A stretch of DNA of 64,000 nucleotides from JAWLHU01 sp041690255 (GTDB taxonomy: Bacteria > Bacillota > Sulfobacillia > Symbiobacteriales > Symbiobacteriaceae), in NCBI GenBank assembly GCA_041690255.1, contig JAWLHU010000009.1, forward strand, positions 186,001-250,000, written 5' to 3'. This document shows positions 17,210-24,462 of this stretch, piece after piece. Positions within the stretch are counted from its first letter, which is position 1. Each line of letters starts with the position of its first letter. The position numbers and the translations under genes are program-made. The notes beneath the pieces were generated by a model, which was not told where the DNA came from, ran no database searches, and was given only the letters and a program-made list of their open reading frames with translations.

Positions 17210-17274
17210 GAGGCCCAGCCTTCCCGCGGAGGGAAAGCTGAGGCCTCAGTGCCAGTGCGGACGCCGTTGTCCGC
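17210..17274 (-). promoter_or_regulatory. ANTAR-responsive antiterminator leader upstream of eutA
   Basis: Read on the minus strand, hairpin P1 (17257-17274) has a 6-bp stem GCGGAC/GTCCGC and hexaloop AACGGC. After one base, hairpin P2 (17238-17255) has a GGC/GCC stem with hexaloop ACTGAG. Both loops carry A at position 1 and G at position 4, the signature of RNAs bound by ANTAR proteins. The 3' side of P2 is also the 5' arm of a long terminator stem (17210-17247), followed by GTTTGTCTTCT. P2 and the terminator are mutually exclusive, so binding of P1/P2 by the ANTAR protein encoded just upstream should allow read-through into eutA. Confidence 0.85.
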
Positions 17275-17302
17275 GCGAATTCAGTTGTAGAGATGACCGG
17301 TG

Positions 17303-17881
17303 CTAATGCTGTGAGTACGCCAGCAGAAGGGTATGGGCGACGGAGCCCAACTGGCTGCGACTCTCCATGCTCAACCGCTGGAGCCGCCTGTATGCCTCAT
17401 GCTCCGTGATCCCCTCTTGCTCCATGAGCAACGCCTTGGCCCGCTCCACGAGCTGGCGCTCGGCCAGCCGCCGTTCTGCGGTTAGCGCCCTGCGGGTCAG
17501 AGCGAGCCTCTCGGCCTGCTGTCGAGCGGCGATCTCAACCGCAAGCAGGAGCTCACCGGGATTGACCGGCATGAGCAGGCATCCGCTCACCCCACGGCCC
17601 ACCCAGGATCGCGCCAGCTCGACCTGATCCGTCTCGACCACCATGACCAGTCCGGTTCTGTGCTCGCTCAGGATCTGCTCGACCACCTTCCCGGCTGGAA
17701 GACCAGACAGGTGCGCGCCGAGTATGATCGCGTCAGGCTGCAAGGACCGGTTCAGGTTCAGTACGGAGACACCGTCACCCGTCTGCCCCACCACAAGGCA
17801 TCCGAACTGGACAAGGTGGCCCGATATCTCCTGACGTTCTTCTTCGCCGGCCATGGCCACGACGAGCCGTAGGGGCAACAT
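17303..17881 (-). CDS. ANTAR-domain RNA-binding antiterminator with degenerate receiver (EutV-like)
   Basis: A 192-residue protein: receiver-like fold (1-115), coiled helix (115-140) and ANTAR domain (about 130-190) with VERAKALLMEQEGITEHEAY and LSMESR. EutV-type proteins bind two-hairpin RNAs and prevent termination in eut operons. Here the receiver lacks the acidic pair (MAGEE instead of a DD pair), the phosphoacceptor aspartate (Gly55 in AIILGAHLSG), the conserved Thr/Ser and the Lys (Met104 in LLMPVNP). Phosphorylation by a EutW-type kinase is therefore unlikely, and no such kinase gene is in the window. Ligand binding or protein contact may control it instead. Confidence 0.88.
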   Translation of the reverse strand: MLPLRLVVAMAGEEERQEISGHLVQFGCLVVGQTGDGVSVLNLNRSLQPDAIILGAHLSGLPAGKVVEQILSEHRTGLVMVVETDQVELARSWVGRGVSGCLLMPVNPGELLLAVEIAARQQAERLALTRRALTAERRLAERQLVERAKALLMEQEGITEHEAYRRLQRLSMESRSQLGSVAHTLLLAYSQH

Positions 17882-17917
17882 TGCTGCCTCACCCCCTCCT
17901 CTTGGGTTCGCGCCGGT

Positions 17918-18256
17918 TCACGAGTGGGTGATAGCTGCCGGCGTAAAGAGAAGGCCCTCCCCCAGTATCGAATTGACCGACTGAACGGCGGTATCTACGC
18001 TGGCCACATCGCCAACGATTACCAGGGCTCCGCTGAATCGGTCCAGGAAGGCAACCCCAACAGCCGCCGCCTTGGTAGCCAGATCTCCGGCAATAATGGC
18101 CCCCTCTCCAGGGGTAATGGTCATAATCCCAATTGCCCCAGCCTGCTCGATGCCCAGTCGTTCACAGAGTTCACGGGTAGGATGCGCAATCACGTGGGCC
18201 AGGGTCACCTGCTTGCCAGGCACATACTCCTGGATAATGCGTTGGCGTTCCCCCAC
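17918..18256 (-). CDS. eutS: BMC shell protein EutS
   Basis: A 112-residue circularly permuted BMC protein with the EutS signatures RIIQEYVPGKQVTLAHVIAH at the start and GAIGIMTITPGEGAIIAGDL in the middle. EutS hexamers are bent and help form shell edges. A GTG at 18265 is possible, but it overlaps the ribosome binding site; the GTG at 18256 lies 8 bases after AGGAGG and gives the family's normal N-terminus. It is the first gene of the operon, and the ANTAR gene follows 36 bases later. Confidence 0.94.
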   Translation of the reverse strand: MGERQRIIQEYVPGKQVTLAHVIAHPTRELCERLGIEQAGAIGIMTITPGEGAIIAGDLATKAAAVGVAFLDRFSGALVIVGDVASVDTAVQSVNSILGEGLLFTPAAITHS

Positions 18257-18403
18257 GATGAGCACCTCCTCTCCCTCCCCCCGACTGGTTGAAAATGGAC
18301 TATTTGTCTTTGTTTGTATTGAGCTAACTTATTGCCTTCCTGGTTCTCGGTGTGGGTTCGGATTTCCTCCCCAGCGTAGATGACCTCTTCGCGTCATTTG
18401 TCG

Positions 18404-18431
18404 ATGCTACTAGTAGACTATTGGTGCTCAA
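18404..18431 (-). promoter_or_regulatory. Candidate promoter of the eut operon
   Basis: On the minus strand TTGAGC (18426-18431) and TAGCAT (18404-18409) are separated by 16 bases, about 150 bases before eutS. The match to the consensus is partial. An inverted repeat TGAC-N8-GTCA (18381-18396) lies just downstream and could be an operator. Confidence 0.35.
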
Positions 18432-18474
18432 GTGCTGCTCCCCGTCCGATGGGGGTGACCTCATTGGAACGAAG

Positions 18475-18499
18475 AAAGACCGGGGAATGCCCGGTCTTT
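18475..18499 (-). terminator. Terminator after the thioredoxin-fold selenoprotein gene
   Basis: A perfect 10-bp stem, AAAGACCGGG with its complement and a 5-base loop, 13 bases after the gene's stop on the minus strand. Confidence 0.8.
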
Positions 18500-18512
18500 C
18501 TCTGCGTTATGA

Positions 18513-19184
18513 TTAGGAGCCGACCGCCTTCAGGATTTCGGCCAGGAACCGGCTCTCGGGGTACTTGCCCGTGAAGGTGACCTGGGTGGCACCATCGACC
18601 ACCGTGAGAGGAACGGCGCTGACCCCGTACTTGTCGGAGAGCTCGGGGAACTCGGTGGCATCGACCGCGTAGGCGGTGATATTCGGGTTCTCAAGGGCTG
18701 CCATATGTGCCAGGCGGACCGCCTGGGGGCAGTGGGGTCAGGTAGGGGTCGTGAAGACCTGGATCGAAACGGGGTGCTGGATCGCCTGGAGTTGCTGCCG
18801 AATCGGGTCGGACAGACGAGTCTTGCCGCTGGAGACATCGATCAGGTCCTCGAGCAGGACCATGAACTCGTAGCCCAACGGCGCTCCGTAGAAGCGCATG
18901 TGGGTGTCGGTGCCACCCTCACCCAACAGGACCATCGAGGGGACCTCTTCGATCTGGTACGACTTAGCCACATTGGCGTGATCGGCAAGCGGCATTTCCT
19001 TCAGAGTAATCCTTCCGTCAGACAGAGCCGCCAACTCGGTCACGATCTCGCGGGTCGCGTCGGTAAACTGGCTGGTCTGCTCGTCGCTGTCGACGTGGAA
19101 AAGCAGGACTTCAACCGGTCCCTTCAACTGGGCATCGAACATCTCCTTGACCTTCTGCTTGTGGGCATCCGATAGGATCGCCAA
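18513..19184 (-). CDS. Protein disulfide oxidoreductase-like selenoprotein (UxxC, in-frame TGA)
   Basis: Two frames, 19184-18738 and 18704-18513, join without a shift when the TGA at 18740-18738 is read through. The result is a 223-residue protein of two thioredoxin folds, like thermophile protein disulfide oxidoreductases. Cis-proline segments are present in both halves (EEVPSMVLL and VSAVPLTVV). The second fold has FTTPT-TGA-PHCP, with the TGA (residue 149) exactly at the first cysteine of CxxC. A perfect hairpin with a GTC loop follows at SECIS distance. The N-terminal fold has no cysteine pair. TTG at 19184 is the start because AAAGGAGG lies 7 bases before it. Read-through as selenocysteine is inferred; a mutation or sequencing error is the alternative. 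Confidence 0.85.
18710..18726 (-). promoter_or_regulatory. Candidate bacterial SECIS hairpin
   Basis: A perfect 7-bp stem, CCAGGCG/CGCCTGG, with loop GTC. The loop begins 19 bases after the in-frame TGA. Bacterial SECIS elements lie directly after the UGA with a small apical loop starting in G, as in the GGTC region of the E. coli fdhF element. Confidence 0.75.
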
Positions 19185-19333
19185 GTGGGTCCCTCCTTTC
19201 GCGGGGCCGTGAGGTGCTCGTCCGGCACCTCTTTCCTTTGGTCGATGGCAGCGGCTGTCTGGGTGTTGCTCATCTGCCGCCAATTCGCAATCAGCCCCCA
19301 ACTTTTGCTGGCCCTCGTTGCTAGGATGCACAA

Positions 19334-19358
19334 AACCCCGAGGTCACCCCCCGGGGTT
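19334..19358 (-). terminator. Terminator after the zinc-finger anti-sigma gene
   Basis: A 7-bp AACCCCG/CGGGGTT stem followed on the minus strand by TTTTG, just after the stop at 19364. Confidence 0.75.
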
Positions 19359-19363
19359 CAGTG

Positions 19364-20215
19364 CTAATCCATCGACTCGGCCATGTGCAGCAGTTTGGGC
19401 AGATCCCGCCCGTAGCCGTGAATCTCGTAGACCCAGTTGCCGTCCTGGAGCCAGATCTCCACGCTCGCCTTGCCGCTCTTCTGGGTGGCGGTCACAATCC
19501 GGGCCGGCCGACCGCCCAGGCTCGTCTCCTCCGTGGTGACATCAAAACCGCTGCCATAGGTGGCGCTCACCTGCTCGAACTGGCCGTCGGGCCGGTAGCG
19601 GGCCCAGAACCCGATGTTCGGCTCGGAGAGCCCGACCATGACCAGGCTGCCCTGCTTGTCCTCGATCTTGTAGAGGTACATCTCCTGCCCCTCGAGATCG
19701 GGCGGCAGGGCGACACCGTGACCCAGGTACTCCCGGGCCTTGGCCAGGCTGTCGGTCGTCAGCTTGTCGGTCGGCTCAACGTTGGTACGGGCCATCTCCC
19801 GGTCGTAGGAGACGGTGGCGTCATCCACCACCTGCGGCTCTCCGCCCGGTTCCATAGGCGGCCAGACGGTTGGCTCCTGCCGGACGGTGATCGAGTGCCA
19901 GCCGAAGAGCTGGGAGGCGACCTTGGCCACACCGGCACGGGCCTCGGGGACGGCGGCGACCATGACCAGCAGGACCGCCGCAGCGGTCGCGGTCATGAGG
20001 GTCCAGCGGGGCCCGCGGACCCGCCTCCGCCGGGCCAGCGCCGCGACGTGGAGAAACGAGGCCGAAATGGCAGCGGCACCCTCACGGTACTGATCGACGA
20101 CCCGCCGGCATGCGGCGCAGGTCTCAAGATGGGCCTCCACCTCCCGGCGATCCGGCAGGGTCAGGTCATCGTTGGCGTACAGGGAGAGTCGCTCCCGATC
20201 ATAGGTGCAGGTCAT
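19364..20215 (-). CDS. Zinc-finger anti-sigma factor, membrane-anchored
   Basis: About 283 residues. The cytoplasmic N-terminus has the anti-sigma zinc motif in HLETCAACRRVVDQY (near residue 30). One transmembrane helix follows (about 72-92), then an extracytoplasmic domain of about 190 residues. Such proteins hold a partner ECF sigma factor until an envelope signal releases it. The ATG at 20215 overlaps the sigma factor stop; a GTG one codon earlier is also possible. The outer domain resembles sensors of the DUF4367 kind, but the signal is unknown. Confidence 0.87.
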   Translation of the reverse strand: MTCTYDRERLSLYANDDLTLPDRREVEAHLETCAACRRVVDQYREGAAAISASFLHVAALARRRRVRGPRWTLMTATAAAVLLVMVAAVPEARAGVAKVASQLFGWHSITVRQEPTVWPPMEPGGEPQVVDDATVSYDREMARTNVEPTDKLTTDSLAKAREYLGHGVALPPDLEGQEMYLYKIEDKQGSLVMVGLSEPNIGFWARYRPDGQFEQVSATYGSGFDVTTEETSLGGRPARIVTATQKSGKASVEIWLQDGNWVYEIHGYGRDLPKLLHMAESMD

Positions 20216-20742
20216 CACTGGGCCTCTCCTCTCAGGCGGAGGTATTTGAGCCGGAAGCTCTCCCGGGCCCGGGCCAGCCGCTTGCGCACCGCCTCGTAGT
20301 TCTGGCCGAGCATGGCCGCGATCTCCTGGGTGGTGAAGCCCTCTCCATCTTTCAGGAGAAGGAGTGCGGCGGTATCGGGCGGCAGCTTCCGCAGGGCAAC
20401 CAAGACCAGATCCTGCGTGGCCATCTGCTCGGCCATATCACCCGTGGTCCCCCCGTGCCGGTCCGCCACAAAGGGGAGCCAGGCGATCAGGCGGCGACGG
20501 CGGAAGTGATCAATGGCCCGGTTCGTTGCGATGCGGAAGAGCCAACTCGATTCGTTGGTCGGCGTCTGTCCGCCCCGGCGCAGGTCCCGAATAGCTTGAA
20601 AGAATGTCTCCTGGGTAAGGTCCTCCGCAGTCTCCCGGTTGCCCGTCAACCGCAGGAGGTAGCGATAGACCCGTGTCGCGTGCCGCTCCCACAGAGAGGT
20701 TTCATGTGATTGGCTGGGGTGCGCACCCACAGTCATCTTCAT
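20215..20742 (-). CDS. ECF-type RNA polymerase sigma factor
   Basis: A 175-residue sigma-70 family protein. Region 2 includes YRYLLRLTGNRETAEDLTQE and DLTQETFFQAIRD; region 4 includes FTTQEIAAMLGQNYEAVRKR. It overlaps its presumed anti-sigma factor by a few bases, the usual sign of a matched pair. Target promoters are not evident by eye. A second pair lies 3 kb away at 22532-24330. Confidence 0.92.
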   Translation of the reverse strand: MKMTVGAHPSQSHETSLWERHATRVYRYLLRLTGNRETAEDLTQETFFQAIRDLRRGGQTPTNESSWLFRIATNRAIDHFRRRRLIAWLPFVADRHGGTTGDMAEQMATQDLVLVALRKLPPDTAALLLLKDGEGFTTQEIAAMLGQNYEAVRKRLARARESFRLKYLRLRGEAQ

Positions 20743-20830
20743 GGCGTGACTCCTTCCGAGAGGCCTCTCACTTAGTAAGGCGCATGGCGCCGTTCGAGTG
20801 GGACAGACCGTTCATCTCATTGACGAGAAA

Positions 20831-20856
20831 AGGTCCCCGGTGGTTGCCGGGGACCT
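20831..20856 (-). terminator. Terminator after the exported stalk-domain protein
   Basis: A perfect 10-bp stem AGGTCCCCGG with its complement and a 6-base loop, followed on the minus strand by TTTTCTC. Confidence 0.85.
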
Positions 20857-20870
20857 ATGGCACGGCTGCC

Positions 20871-21923
20871 TTACGGTTCCTGGGCCAGGCTGAGCCGGAA
20901 GCCAAACTCCCCGGTGCGCTGTGCCATGCCGAGCTGGTCCATCAGCCGGATGAGGGAGTGCATCTCCATATAGGTGCTGCCATTAAGGACCCACAGATCG
21001 CTCCGGAAGTCCGGGTAGCCCAGTACCAGCCCGGTGTCGATCATGATCGAGATCCCGTCAACCCGAACCGTACGGGTCTCGCCGTTCCAGGTGACCTGAT
21101 CCCGGAAACGCATGGGCGATGCGGCTTCGAGAAAAGCCTTCAGGGGGAAGTACCAGCGGCCGTTCTCCCGAACCGCCGTGACCTCGCCGCCGGGGAGCCC
21201 GGAGACCCGACCAAGGCCGTCCACGCTGATCTCCCGATAGCTGATCAGCGCCAGCCCGGGGTAGAGCCGCTCGATCTGGTAGTCCGACTTCTCCCCCGGA
21301 TCGTAGGTGATCGTGGCCATGCCCTCCGCATCCGTCGTGAAGCGCTGCTCGCCGAAACCCAATGCCAGGGTCTGAGAGCGAACCGGCTCACCCTGGGCAT
21401 TGGTGAAGCGAACCCGCAGTGCGGCCGGCTGGTCGGCGAGGATCATGGCGGTGGTCAGGGCGTTCCGACCGTGCTGGGCGCCGAACTGGGACTCAACCAG
21501 CATGCCCTCGACCAACTCTGCCCGATAGGCCACATCGAAGGAGCCCATTTCAATCGTGCGGTCACCCGTGATCTGGAAGAGCCGGTAGGCGCCCTCTTCA
21601 CTGAAGGCCACCATCTCGCGGAACCGGCCATCCGCACCGACCGGGAGGGAGACGGTCTGACCGGAGGGGTACTCGATTCGCAGGCCAGTGACCGAGGGCT
21701 CACCCTCGATACGGGCCACCTGCCCGGCCACGGGGAAGCTGTCCCCGACGACGATCTCCGACCAGCCAAGGAATGCGGCGGAGCAGCAATGCAGCTTGGG
21801 CAGGGTCTCTAAGCAATAGCCGGGGAATCCCTCCGCCTTGCAGGTCATGGTGTCGGCCCGAGCTGGTGGGGCGGTCAGCCCTACAACGGCGATCAGAGCG
21901 AGGAGCAGGGTGAGCTTCTTCAT
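20871..21923 (-). CDS. Exported protein with stalk-like C-terminal domain
   Basis: A 350-residue protein with a clear signal peptide (MKKLTLLLALIAVVG, cleavage probably after ARA near residue 23). The ATG at 21923 lies 8 bases after GGAGGTG; the frame extends upstream without support. The middle part is beta-rich, and several cysteines near the mature N-terminus (MTCKAEGFPGYC, LHCCS) may form disulfides. The C-terminal 110 residues resemble the copper amine oxidase N-terminal-like stalk domain common in Firmicute surface proteins (YFPLKAFLEAASP, NGSTYMEMHSLIRLMD). No enzymatic role can be assigned. Confidence 0.75.
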   Translation of the reverse strand: MKKLTLLLALIAVVGLTAPPARADTMTCKAEGFPGYCLETLPKLHCCSAAFLGWSEIVVGDSFPVAGQVARIEGEPSVTGLRIEYPSGQTVSLPVGADGRFREMVAFSEEGAYRLFQITGDRTIEMGSFDVAYRAELVEGMLVESQFGAQHGRNALTTAMILADQPAALRVRFTNAQGEPVRSQTLALGFGEQRFTTDAEGMATITYDPGEKSDYQIERLYPGLALISYREISVDGLGRVSGLPGGEVTAVRENGRWYFPLKAFLEAASPMRFRDQVTWNGETRTVRVDGISIMIDTGLVLGYPDFRSDLWVLNGSTYMEMHSLIRLMDQLGMAQRTGEFGFRLSLAQEP

Positions 21924-22004
21924 AACGAGGCACCTCCAACAGAGTCGTCTCACTCACGTAAGACTCTGCCGGAGGCGCCCACGGTTGCATATCTATCCGA
22001 ATTG

Positions 22005-22430
22005 TTAGCTTCGCCGCCCGGGCAGCTTCCGGTTCGCCTCAGCGGCTGACTGGACCCAGGCGGTCACCCGCTGCTCAAACCGCTTAACCACCAGGGAATC
22101 GAGGCTCACCTGGCTCTCCTTGGCCGGCTCGTTCCCCTGCTTCACCCGCTCCGTGATCACCCCGTCACGACACTCCGCCCGGTAGAGCAGGGCCGGCTTC
22201 AGGATCGCCAGTTCAACAGAGGGGTAACGCTCGTCAAAACGGCTTATCTTGTAGGTGAGATCGACCCCGAAGGCGTCACCGAAGGCCCTGGCGTTCTCCA
22301 GCACCGGTTTCAGCTCATCGAGCCGCTTCCGGAAACCCTTGAGGACAGCCGCCTTCTCCTCCTCCACCTGCTTCTCCTGCGCCTGCAGTTCCCTGTTCAG
22401 CCCAGCCAGTTTCTCACGCCAGTCGCTCAT
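22005..22430 (-). CDS. Hypothetical coiled-coil protein
   Basis: A 141-residue soluble protein. Residues 1-45 are strongly coiled-coil (WREKLAGLNRELQAQEKQVE). The rest is mixed, with a charged C-terminus. No family is recognised. It stands alone between the exported protein and the DUF4179-like anti-sigma gene on the same strand. The ATG at 22430 begins the coiled coil. Confidence 0.6.
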   Translation of the reverse strand: MSDWREKLAGLNRELQAQEKQVEEEKAAVLKGFRKRLDELKPVLENARAFGDAFGVDLTYKISRFDERYPSVELAILKPALLYRAECRDGVITERVKQGNEPAKESQVSLDSLVVKRFEQRVTAWVQSAAEANRKLPGRRS

Positions 22431-22491
22431 GATCGTATGCCACCTCGCTCCACCTATTCTACAACAGATGGCGTGCGTTGGGCGCGACGAA

Positions 22492-22520
22492 ATAGGGCCC
22501 CCATCCGATGGGGGCCCTAT
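22492..22520 (-). terminator. Terminator after the DUF4179-like anti-sigma gene
   Basis: A perfect 13-bp GC-rich stem with a 3-base loop, 12 bases after the stop at 22532; a short TTCG follows on the minus strand. Confidence 0.75.
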
Positions 22521-22531
22521 CAGGCGCTGCG

Positions 22532-23809
22532 CTATTTCAGGGAGATCGTTGCCTCAAAGCTCCCTGGAATGACCACGGCCTCAGATCCGGCCTCCAACCG
22601 TGCCGGGTCGGGCACCGGTCGCCCGGTCTGCAGAGTCAGGGTGGCGGTGCCGTCGCCGTTGGGCTCCAAGCCGGCCCCGATCACCCTCTCCTCAACCCCG
22701 CCGGCGCCGATCACAGTCCAGCCGGAGAAGTCCTGGAGACTCATGCCTGGCTGCCAGCCGGTCTGGAGGGTGATCTGCGTCCCCCCTTCCGCCTCCCCGA
22801 CGGCGCTGAACTGGAACCACCGGTCGTGCCTCTCCACCCGGGCGCCCGGCTTCAGGTCCACGACCAGGTCGCTCTCCTGCCATTGGACGGGGGCGGTCAA
22901 ACGGAAGGTAGCGGTGCTGGCGGTACCGGCATCAATCCGATCAAAGGAGTAGCGGTAGGTGACCTTCTTGCGGCCCTCATTCGTGCTCGCACCACCGGTG
23001 GAGGTGCCCATGGCTGTCAGTGCCTGGCCATCCACCACCAGCTCCGCTTGGCGCAGGTCGATCCCGTAGGAGACGAACCCCTCCACCTCTACCGTGGTCT
23101 GGGTGGGGGCGATCAGAAGCCGGGTGATTCGCAGATCGTAGCCCTCACCCTGCCAGTGCTGGTCCACCGGATACTCCCGCGCCAGGCCACTCAGGTCGGT
23201 CCGTGAGACATCGAACGACAGCGACCAGTTGCCAGTCACTCCGTTGATCTCCCTGCCCCTCAGGTAGACGGTACCGGTGGGCCCGGGCAGTGGGGCGGTG
23301 GTAATCTCACCGATCAACTTGCCATCGACCACCTCGTGGCGACCAGAGTGGGCCAGCGATCGCTCTGGGTCGAAGCCGACCTCCGTGGTGGGGGGCATCA
23401 TCGGATCCTTGAGTTCCGGACCTTCCACTGAATAGTAGATGATGGTCCGAGCCGGGTCGGCGAGCACGCCCTCCACCCGAAGGGTGTACCCGTTATCACT
23501 TGCGCTGGCGATGACCGGTGCCAGGTAGCCCCGCTGCTCAGCCCAGTGGGCGCCCTCGTCGTGCGCAGCCATGCGGGCGATATACGGACCGATCCAGGGC
23601 AGGTCTGCGGCCACTGAGACCAGGGTGGGGCCCATCAGGGTGATGGTAACCGCCGCCGCCACCGCAGCGGCAACCCCGACCCAGCGCTTTCTGGAGAGCC
23701 GGCTGCGCTGCCGGACTAAGGCCTCCAGGTTGTCCATGCGCTCGGAGGATGCTACCTCTTGCTCAAGCCACGCCTCGGCGTTGGCAGACAGTCTCTGTTC
23801 GATGCTCAT
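22532..23809 (-). CDS. DUF4179-like membrane anti-sigma factor
   Basis: A 425-residue protein. A short cytoplasmic N-terminus without zinc cysteines is followed by one transmembrane helix (about residues 43-63) and a long beta-rich extracytoplasmic region, as in DUF4179/DUF5643 proteins that pair with ECF sigma factors. Segments such as DNGYTLRVEGVLADPARTII and YSVEGPELK support the family. The start overlaps the stop of the ECF sigma gene by four bases, so it is most likely that factor's regulator. Confidence 0.82.
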   Translation of the reverse strand: MSIEQRLSANAEAWLEQEVASSERMDNLEALVRQRSRLSRKRWVGVAAAVAAAVTITLMGPTLVSVAADLPWIGPYIARMAAHDEGAHWAEQRGYLAPVIASASDNGYTLRVEGVLADPARTIIYYSVEGPELKDPMMPPTTEVGFDPERSLAHSGRHEVVDGKLIGEITTAPLPGPTGTVYLRGREINGVTGNWSLSFDVSRTDLSGLAREYPVDQHWQGEGYDLRITRLLIAPTQTTVEVEGFVSYGIDLRQAELVVDGQALTAMGTSTGGASTNEGRKKVTYRYSFDRIDAGTASTATFRLTAPVQWQESDLVVDLKPGARVERHDRWFQFSAVGEAEGGTQITLQTGWQPGMSLQDFSGWTVIGAGGVEERVIGAGLEPNGDGTATLTLQTGRPVPDPARLEAGSEAVVIPGSFEATISLK

Positions 23810-24330
23810 CGCTGAATCACTGCTCCTTCTGCGCTGGGTTGAAGCCGCTGGCGCAGGGTCGCCAGGGCCCGGTGAATGCGGGACTTGACCGTACCCGCGG
23901 GCAGGTCAAGCAAGGTGGCGATCTCATCGACCGGGAGATCAAGCAGGAACCGCAGGGTCAGAACCTGCCGGTGATGGAGTTCCAGGTTCATCACCTCGTC
24001 CCAGAGGAGCCGCTGATCAAGCAGCTCTTCGGGCCCGGGCGATGGATCAAAGCCGACCTCGGCCTCCATCGCCTCCAGCAAGACCACCCGGTTTCGCTGG
24101 ACCAGGTGGTTCTTCGCCGTGTTGACCAGGATCCGCCGAATCCAGGGGCCGAACGCGTCCGGGCCGCCGCGCAGCTGCCCGAACCGGTCATACGCAAGCA
24201 GGGTGCTCTCCTGCAACAGATCCCAGGCGTCAGCCTCCTGCCCGGTCAGTGCCCGGGCGATGCGAAAGAGCTTGGGCTCCTGGGGGCGGAGCAGGGCTAA
24301 GAACTCTTCGTCGATCCGTCTGCGGAACAT
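23806..24330 (-). CDS. ECF-type RNA polymerase sigma factor
   Basis: A 174-residue sigma factor: region 2 with LTGQEADAWDLLQESTLLAY, region 4 with LPVDEIATLLDLPAGTVKSR. The gene overlaps the DUF4179-like anti-sigma gene by four bases (ATGA). It is a different subfamily from the sigma factor at 20215, which has a zinc-finger anti-sigma partner, so the two pairs probably answer different envelope signals. Confidence 0.92.
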   Translation of the reverse strand: MFRRRIDEEFLALLRPQEPKLFRIARALTGQEADAWDLLQESTLLAYDRFGQLRGGPDAFGPWIRRILVNTAKNHLVQRNRVVLLEAMEAEVGFDPSPGPEELLDQRLLWDEVMNLELHHRQVLTLRFLLDLPVDEIATLLDLPAGTVKSRIHRALATLRQRLQPSAEGAVIQR

Positions 24331-24420
24331 CGTAGTGAATCTCCTCCTCCCACGGCGGCGCCACCGTGTTCACCCCATAGACAGCCCGGGGGGCCAAAAC
24401 GTTCCATGACATCGCGAAAA

Positions 24421-24444
24421 AGCCAGGGAACGCTCTCCCTGGCT
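24421..24444 (-). terminator. Terminator after the MFS exporter gene
   Basis: A 9-bp stem AGCCAGGGA/TCCCTGGCT with a 6-base loop, followed on the minus strand by TTTTTCG. Confidence 0.85.
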
Positions 24445-24462
24445 TCGCTCGAGCTTTGCGTG

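Noticed and set aside
18513..19184. Thioredoxin-fold gene as an ordinary pseudogene with a stop
   Set aside because: The frame is otherwise perfect, the TGA sits at the catalytic Cys, and a SECIS-like hairpin follows it; a random nonsense mutation would not be expected to do this.
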